Shown here: piece after piece, positions 58,301 to 64,000 of the stretch
Layout: each line of letters starts with the position of its first letter
Position numbering within the stretch: the stretch's first letter is position 1
Source of the DNA: Haliotis asinina
Lineage: Eukaryota > Mollusca > Gastropoda > Lepetellida > Haliotidae
Direction: 5' to 3'
Length of the DNA: 64,000 bases
Assembly: GCF_037392515.1 (NCBI RefSeq)
Contig: NC_090288.1
Span: forward strand, 8,845,969 to 8,909,968
The notes under the pieces: model-generated
What the model was told of the DNA's origin: nothing
Database searches by the model: none
What the model saw: only the letters and a program-made list of their open reading frames with translations
Made by a program: the position numbers and the translations under genes

Positions 58301-60415
58301 TTATATTGTCACAACTTTTCAATTAAAAAGTTGCTATCATTATATTTAGATGGTATTATGCATCACACACACAAAAAATCCCTGCTCTCTCTTCCATTTT
58401 GACGCACGGTATTAATTGTTGTAGTCACATCATGTCTTTCTCTTTACTAAGTGTTTAGTTTTTTTCTTTCAGAACAGCTACTTTCATATTTCACCCATCA
58501 TATGATCAATGATTTATTCTAGGAAATTATCAAAACATAGAGTTCTGTAAACCATTACTTCCAGGACCCTTAGAACCAATAATTAGGGGTCCCCATGATC
58601 CCATGTTTGTGAGTTGACCTAAAACCCTGTTTATACAGGTACACAGCCACTTTCTTACATTAGAACTGTGCATTTTGCTTCCCCTAGCTCTGCAATAATT
58701 GGATTTTGATTCTTAGTCAGGATTTTAGCCATCTGGTTTTAAAAATTTGTAAGCATCTCATGACTGTCTGTGGACTTCGCTCCACATTAGGCTCTTAACC
58801 GAAATATGAAATGCTGATCTAAGCAGCCCTTTCATCATTGAACTGAATGCACTGCCCATCCAACACCCCACTCTACCCACACAACCATTGTGGTGGGTAA
58901 CTCTTTACGTTTATGGTGTTTACAGCAAGGAAGATGTTGAGAAGTGCAAGCAGCGCGACCTGCTGGAACAGATGTTGAGGGAGATGACAGGAGAGTTCCC
59001 TGCCCTTAGTCGAGTCTTTGTGGAAGAGCGTGATCTGTACCTTGCACACTCACTGAAGATGGCTGCCCGACCCATTCACTGCCCCCAAGTACCTGAAGGT
59101 CAGGGAACTAACTCGGAACACCTGATATAAGGGTTGACCCTCTCAGGTTCAGCTTCTTCATTCGTAAACTTGGAACAGTTGCTATATGAGGTCCTTTAGA
59201 TGGTAAACATGGCTTAAATTGCATCATGTTATGGCAGACATGTACAGACAGGCTAGACCTGGTCTTCAGTCGACTGATGGGATCTGAAGGTCTGGTGTCA
59301 CATACATGGTGCATGTCCTGGTTTGAATTTTACATGGATTGGTATGCTTGAAATGTCAATCATTTGATTACCTTAGATTTGTCATATATTTCTTTAACTG
59401 GGGTGGTGCGATATCCTAGTGGTTGAAATGTTCACTCATCTTGCAAAAGATCCAGGTTCGATTCTCCAATGGGTGCAGTGGGTGATACAGTGGTGTAAAT
59501 CATACTCACTCAATCATGTATTTACTTGCTGCCATCAAATTTCTTGAGTGGTGTGTGAAAACAGCAACCAACAAACACAACACAAATGTTGCTCATGATT
59601 TTTTAATGGTAATTACTTTGATTAAAAATTGTTGAGTAGTTTGAATTAAATATGACAACACATCAACCTGTTTTGAACGCCATTTTCCAACTTCAAGAAT
59701 GTTCATTAAATTCCAGTTTATGTGAGTCACTGATTATGACTGTGTCTGACTTCAGGGTACATTCCTTCTGTGGTTGTTGGTGTTGTTGGAATTGGTCACG
59801 TGCCTGGCATCGTTGCCAACTGGAGCAAGGAGCACAACATTCAGGAGATACTCATGTGAGTCTTCAGTCACCTTACGGCCAAAATATCTTAAGTTATAAA
59901 TAAGCATTTCAGTTTAATAGATGAATTGCAAGACGTTTGAAGTCATGTCTTTCGAAAAAGGGGCATTGGTAACCTCAGGTTTAAAGCATTCTCTCATCAT
60001 TTGTCCCTCGTCGGTTCAAATCAGTGGGTTCAATGTGTCAAACCCATTTCTTGTGTCCCTGCCATGATTTTACTGGAATATTGCTAAAATCAGCATACAA
60101 GTAAACTCGCACAAGTGCTACAAGCCAAGCTGTTCAGATAGCTGATGACTGTTGAAGTTTAAGAGGACAGGAGCACACTGTATTGTATGATTCTTAAGAG
60201 GGTGTTGACCTTACAAGATTGCTGAATAAATTAATGTTGGGTGTCTGTTCATGTTAACACTCTCATTACCCCGGTATTTTCTTGTCACTTTCAGAGTGCC
60301 TGAAGGGTCAGTGTTGGGCCGAGTCCTACGGTGGAGTGTACGAGCTAGTGTGCTAGGATTATTAACATATGGATGTTACAGATTGTATAGACTGACCTCT
60401 CATATCATCTTCTAA
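52326..60415 (+). CDS. TRABD: TraB domain-containing protein, complete (8 exons, 431 aa)
   Basis: Coding exons: 52326-52629, 53642-53847, 57048-57188, 57789-57899, 58024-58163, 58926-59098, 59756-59855 and 60295-60415 (TAA). All junctions are GT-AG and in phase (1,0,0,0,2,1,2), total 1296 nt. Residues 1-150 are acidic and low-complexity (EEEDEVSEDESGEETDIED). The TraB domain follows: VYVVGTAHFSLES (about 153-165), QPDFVMVELCKSR, MAPGGEFRRAF, LGDRPIQITLKRAL, CKQRDLLEQM, and VVGIGHVPGIV (about 368-378). The GTAHFS and GxxH blocks are the conserved hallmarks of the TraB/Tiki-related fold. The last exon encodes a basic-hydrophobic tail (SVLGLLTYGCYRLYRL) that could anchor the C-terminus in a membrane, as proposed for animal TRABD at mitochondria. 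It is about 55 residues longer than vertebrate TRABD because of the N-terminus. The substrate is unknown across the family. Introns hold SINEs and a satellite. Confidence 0.95.
53390..53551 (+). repeat. Full-length tRNA-derived SINE in intron 1
   Basis: The head shows 'ggtaacccagtggttagagt' (A-box region) and 'gacctgggttcaattcccca' (B box GGTTCAATTCC). The body reads 'gtccatttctggtgtccctc' and 'accgtgatgttgctgaaatg', and the tail 'aagtcactcactcactcac'. This is the clearest pol III-type copy, lying 90 bp before TRABD exon 2. Confidence 0.85.
53912..54068 (+). repeat. SINE in intron 2
   Basis: It reads 'ggaggtggagtaacctaatg', 'gcacaatgtgtgaagctcac', 'ttctggtgtccctctgccgt', 'gatattactgaaatattgct' and 'tcagtcagtgag', matching the 53,390 copy with a degenerate B box. 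Confidence 0.75.
54180..56870. repeat. Satellite-like tandem array, about 174-bp monomer, in TRABD intron 2
   Basis: The marker 'tccatggaaacgtttcgg' recurs at 54,911, 55,085, 55,248, 55,422 (tctatgg) and 55,596, spacings of 163-174 bp. More diverged copies extend on both sides, about 13 in all. Each monomer carries 'ccggagcagaactcaaaa', 'caatatttttctgcaaaact', 'tggtagatatat', 'gtggtgccttttgctattta' and 'caggtttttgtgatttatta'. The array starts with two copies of 'ggggggatat.gt.' + 'acgcctcgtctgtc' (54,200 and 54,550). Some monomers keep frames open for 130-187 codons, which is a by-product of the repeat. Confidence 0.9.
59401..59512 (+). repeat. SINE fragment in intron 6
   Basis: It reads 'ggggtggtgcgatatcctag', 'tggttgaaatgttcactcat' and 'gatccaggttcgattctcca', with a good B box GGTTCGATTCT, and a shortened body ending 'catactcactcaatc'. 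Confidence 0.75.
59960..60110 (+). repeat. SINE fragment in intron 7
   Basis: It reads 'ggcattggtaacctcaggtt', 'gtcggttcaaatcagtgggt', 'cccatttcttgtgtccctgc' and 'gattttactggaatattgct', diverged from the 53,390 copy. Confidence 0.65.
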
Positions 60416-60984
60416 ACGGTTGCTACATCACGTATTCCATCGTCCTTCATCCTCTAGCCAGCATTGTACTCCGTGGCACCGAAGTCAGCGGCTCCACTGA
60501 AATACACTTTCAACAGAGAATCACCCAACAATGTTTACTGGCTAAATCGTTCGAAGAATTGGCCCAAAATGTCTCCATGGCAAAACATTCAACATAATTT
60601 GCAAACAGTATTTTCAGGCTAAACATTTCCAAGAATTCACCAACAGCATCTTCATTGTATAATCTTCAACACAATCGTCCACCAATGTTTTTATGTCGGA
60701 AAAAGATGAGCCAGCAATTCTTTATTACAGAACCTTCAGTGGAATTGTTCAACAGAGTTTAAATGGCCAAATTGTTACCAGAATCGTCCCGCATTGTTAC
60801 CATGGCAACATATAGTTGCCAATTATTTATCTGTATGTTTGACTTAGAGAAATGTGTTCATTCCATGATCAGTTGTCCTGATGTTATTGTTAGTAGACAA
60901 GGTTTTAACACTTTGAATGAGGCCTAATAGCGGTATCGATATCAATGGAACATAAAATATACCATATTATCAAGGTTACAGCAT
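60416..60984 (+). other. Likely start of TRABD 3' UTR
   Basis: Non-coding sequence directly after the TAA at 60,413-60,415. No splice donor or polyadenylation signal is evident here. The nearest plus-strand AATAAA is at 61,092, inside the hairpin element. Confidence 0.5.
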
Positions 60985-61135
60985 CTGATATACGACAAAA
61001 TGTTATGGATGTCAACTTCTTCTTTATTGTTTGGAAGGCTATTCCTTCCTTCGTCAGGTGGCAAGGAATAGCCCAGAAACGTTGTGAAAACAATAAAGAA
61101 GAAGTTTAAATCCATAACATTTTGTCGTATATCAG
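60985..61135. mobile_element. Foldback/hairpin element, about 65-bp arms
   Basis: The left arm starts 'ctgatatacgacaaaatgtt' and includes 'aacttcttctttattgtttg'. The right arm ends 'aacattttgtcgtatatcag' and includes 'caataaagaagaagttt'. Left 'aaggctattcctt' pairs with right 'aaggaatagccc'. The loop is about 20 bp. This is a MITE-like long inverted repeat downstream of the TRABD stop. Confidence 0.8.
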
Positions 61136-62479
61136 AATACCGACTTCTAAATGCCTTTCAAGAACCTCAAGGTTACTACATCGTTTGTTGACCTGTAGTT
61201 TTCAACTAGGAATTGGTGCAGTCATCTGCAGGTTCAAGATCAGTCATGTTTATGTACAAAGCTTGTCTTTTACGACAGCACAAGATTATATGGTAATGGC
61301 ATGTCTGTGAATGTTGGCAACTGAAGATTCTGTCAAGTCATGGCTGCACAACAAATTATACAGTGTGTCAAGTTGAAAAATTTATTACATTTTCAAGGAT
61401 ATTTTCATGTTAGTTAGATTTTATTCAGTTGTACAAATCACTGACACTTGTAATCATCAGCTATTGGGGAAGGATAACGTTATTTCTATGATAAACAGTT
61501 ACACATATATTTGTTTAAATATTCATGTATTTCTTTTGATTTGGCATCTGTATTATTTCACTTCATTTTAAGTATTGTCAGAGTGTACATATTTATACAC
61601 TATGACACAACTTATTTATTCAGGTGATGCAGTATGAACTTGTGGTTACAGATGTGGCACTGTACTGCTATATTGATGGTTCGTGTGGATCTGGGCTTCT
61701 TAAAATTTGCTGGAGTAATCTAGAAATATCCCTGCTCTTTTAAAACTGAAATTTCTTACTTTTTAATCTCTGACATATATGACATTTCATTTTCAGATTT
61801 CACTTTATTCAGTGATATGAAATAAGCATTTATGCTTTTGTTCAATGATGCAAATAAGGCTATAACAGTTGTTCTTATTTATCGGTGCTGTTTTCATTGA
61901 AGGACAGTTCATCTCTAACAAACCACAAGACGACAGAAATCCTGAATTCTAATTTTTAATGAATTTCCTGACATTTTCTTTTGACTTGGGACTGAATTTT
62001 GGACTGTACTTGGATTTCCTGTATTTAAACTAAATTAAACTATTTGGACCTGAAAGCAAGATTTTCCCCCATTTTTCATGGACCTAAGTTAAGGCTTTTC
62101 ATCATTTTTGTTGGGAGTGATGTCCCTTGGTAAAGCACACGGCATACACCAGTATGCACATTCATTGTGTAATCATTGGACTGCGGAGACAGGTCAGATA
62201 CTCAGTAGTAAGCCATCTTAATGCATACAACTCACAAAGTCTTTATCAATCAAGCTCTGAGCTCAATTATTTTTTAAGATTATATTAACTTAGGGGGAAT
62301 ATTTCATTATCAAGCACACAGCTTAAATATGGTAATTGTTGGTATATCAACCAACATACAGTCTGTATGGTCTGTGGAAATGCAGACCCTGCATCATCAA
62401 GGGGGAAGTATCTGCTGTCAGATTTCATTATATTATTCAAATTTGCCATAATTGGATACACTTTCTCAAAACTATGTTT
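61136..62479. other. Non-coding, nothing recognised
   Basis: AT-rich 3' flank with no supported exon, RNA gene or element. Confidence 0.5.
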
Positions 62480-62850
62480 CCTACAAAGTACAGTTTCTGG
62501 ACAGGATATAGGTAGCTGATGTCATTTTGCTTCTGCAGTGTCAGCATTGAGTAAATAATCAAGGATAGACATACCCTCTAGTCTGTAAGTCAAAGACTAA
62601 AGAAAATCTACACAGAAGTGAACTGTGACCAGTTTGGTCTGACCTGAAGTGTCCACACCTGAAGCAAAGTACACTTCCTGGGCAGGATGTAGGTAGCAGA
62701 TGTCATTTTGTTTCTGCAGTGTCTGTCAGCATCGAGTATATAATCAAGGATAGACATAGCGATTAGTTTGTTAGTCAAAGACTGAAGAAAATCTACACAG
62801 AAATGAGCTGTGACCAGTTTGGTCTGACCTGAAGTGTCCAAATCCTCTTC
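62480..62850. repeat. 185-bp tandem duplication
   Basis: 'gaccagtttggtctgacctg' plus 'aagtgtcc' occurs at 62,627 and 62,812. It is preceded in each copy by 'ggtagctgatgtcattttgc' or 'ggtagcagatgtcattttgt' and by 'ataatcaaggatagacata'. Confidence 0.9.
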
Positions 62851-64000
62851 ACTGTCGTAATTATGCAGTAAAGCATTGTGATACTTCAGTCTGGTCCTTT
62901 GTTACTCTTATTGATGAAAACTGGGTATTCAAAAGCCAGATGTTAACCGTGATGTCAGCAGACAGTGCACCACCTCTAGCTATTCTCTAGTATCAGTTGC
63001 TTACAACATGTTCTTACTTGAAAATAAATACCCAAAGAAATAATTGTTTATCCGACATATAGAAGTTGAAATACCTGATACATATTGTCAGGCTGGTTGA
63101 TTGATTCGATGATATAATGCTAACTCAAATTAAACGTACTCATGAGGTTGGTCAGAGTAAATTTTCCTCTTGGTATCTTGACTGCGAATATCTTAGAATA
63201 AGAATGAAAATGGGTTGACATTCCTGCAGTACACTGCAGTAAATTGACTAATCAAAAGTTTGGAGGGAGGGATGTTTTGGTGATGGTTTATGATTGTGTT
63301 TGTGTTCGTTGACCAGTACTTACAGATGTCAGTGTTTGTCAAGACTTCCCTAATGTGGAGACATGACTTGATTTAGGATTGGAAAAAAATATTGGCTCAA
63401 ATTTTGGTCTTACAGTTGGTAAGTTGTCAGAAAAATATGTGTCACTATTGCAATATTTGCTTCTTAGCAATTATTTGACAACAGTTAGGAATCATTCCTG
63501 ATGTTTGGATTTGATGTGAGGCCAAGTATATAGTAGGAGACAGTTATCCCTGGCTCTGCTTCTCATGTAATGTCAGTCATGAATCTGTTCTTTGATCTAG
63601 GAGGATGTCTTCACAATTTCTACATGTCTGATTCAGTGCATTTGGGGTTGGTGAGCTCATTATGCTGTTTGATATTTTGTGAGTTACTGGGTCTACTGTG
63701 TTCTACAGTTTGTGTTCTGCTGTCGAGTTTCTTTGATTGATACCGCAACCATTTCTGGAAGACTTTTTTTTTCATATAGAAATGGGGAAGATTTTGCCTT
63801 TCGTTTACAGAGCTTTAGCCTCAAAATTTTAAGTTGGTAGTATAAAAAAATACAAGACTTGAACTGTTTTGACAATTGCAAATATACTTTCTGTATTTCC
63901 TCTGTATAATTCATTGTTCATTTTGGTCAATTTGTAACAGAATTTATTTATTTGATTTGAAATAGTGTGATAGTATGGATAGCAGCTGTAAATTGGTTAA
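62851..64000. other. Non-coding to window end
   Basis: No coding exon, RNA gene or recognisable repeat was seen. A plus-strand AATAAA lies near 63,024. Confidence 0.5.

Overview
The window is nuclear DNA from an animal with spliced genes, almost certainly a gastropod mollusc and most likely an abalone (Haliotis). Three things suggest this. The coding sequence is broken by GT-AG introns. The non-coding DNA is AT-rich and full of tRNA-derived SINE fragments with GTGA/CTCA tails and the recurring phrases 'tttacgccgc', 'aatattccagc' and 'ctgtaaataatcga'. An intron also carries the mollusc-type tandem repeat that begins 'ggggggatatcgttgacgcc'. The species call is inference from remembered repeat phrases; no search was run.

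Layout. 1-10.1 kb: repeat-rich DNA with one likely PAN/apple exon (minus strand, about 629-850). 10,154-20,251 (minus): one uninterrupted 10.1 kb reading frame for a 3365-residue type I membrane protein. It has a signal peptide, six LRR ectodomain modules (four of them near-identical 399-residue copies, 1197 bp each), a Ser-rich region, a Thr-rich mucin-like stalk of 10-residue repeats, one membrane segment and a short tail ending VEV. 20.3-33.8 kb: non-coding, with microsatellites, palindromes and SINE pieces. 33,833-46,568 (minus): a nine-exon gene that I assembled exon by exon. It joins a leucine-rich-repeat domain to a full-length ADP-ribosylglycohydrolase domain in one frame. Both acidic metal-binding motifs of that domain are substituted, so it looks like a pseudo-hydrolase. 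Its introns hold an intact Tc1/mariner element, a TTAA-flanked element with a THAP-like zinc-finger ORF, two MITEs and several SINEs. 46.6-52.3 kb: intergenic, with a 304-bp tandem duplication. 52,326-60,415 (plus): a complete eight-exon TRABD gene, head-to-head with the LRR-hydrolase gene; intron 2 contains a satellite of about 174 bp period. 60.4-64 kb: 3' flank/UTR with a hairpin element and a 185-bp duplication.

How the genes relate. There is no operon or shared pathway that can be shown. TRABD is a conserved housekeeping-type gene. The two LRR proteins are the unusual content: a giant surface receptor-like protein whose LRR modules are being duplicated or homogenised, and an intracellular-type LRR protein fused to an apparently inactive ADP-ribose-binding fold. 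A role in recognition or immunity for either is conjecture.
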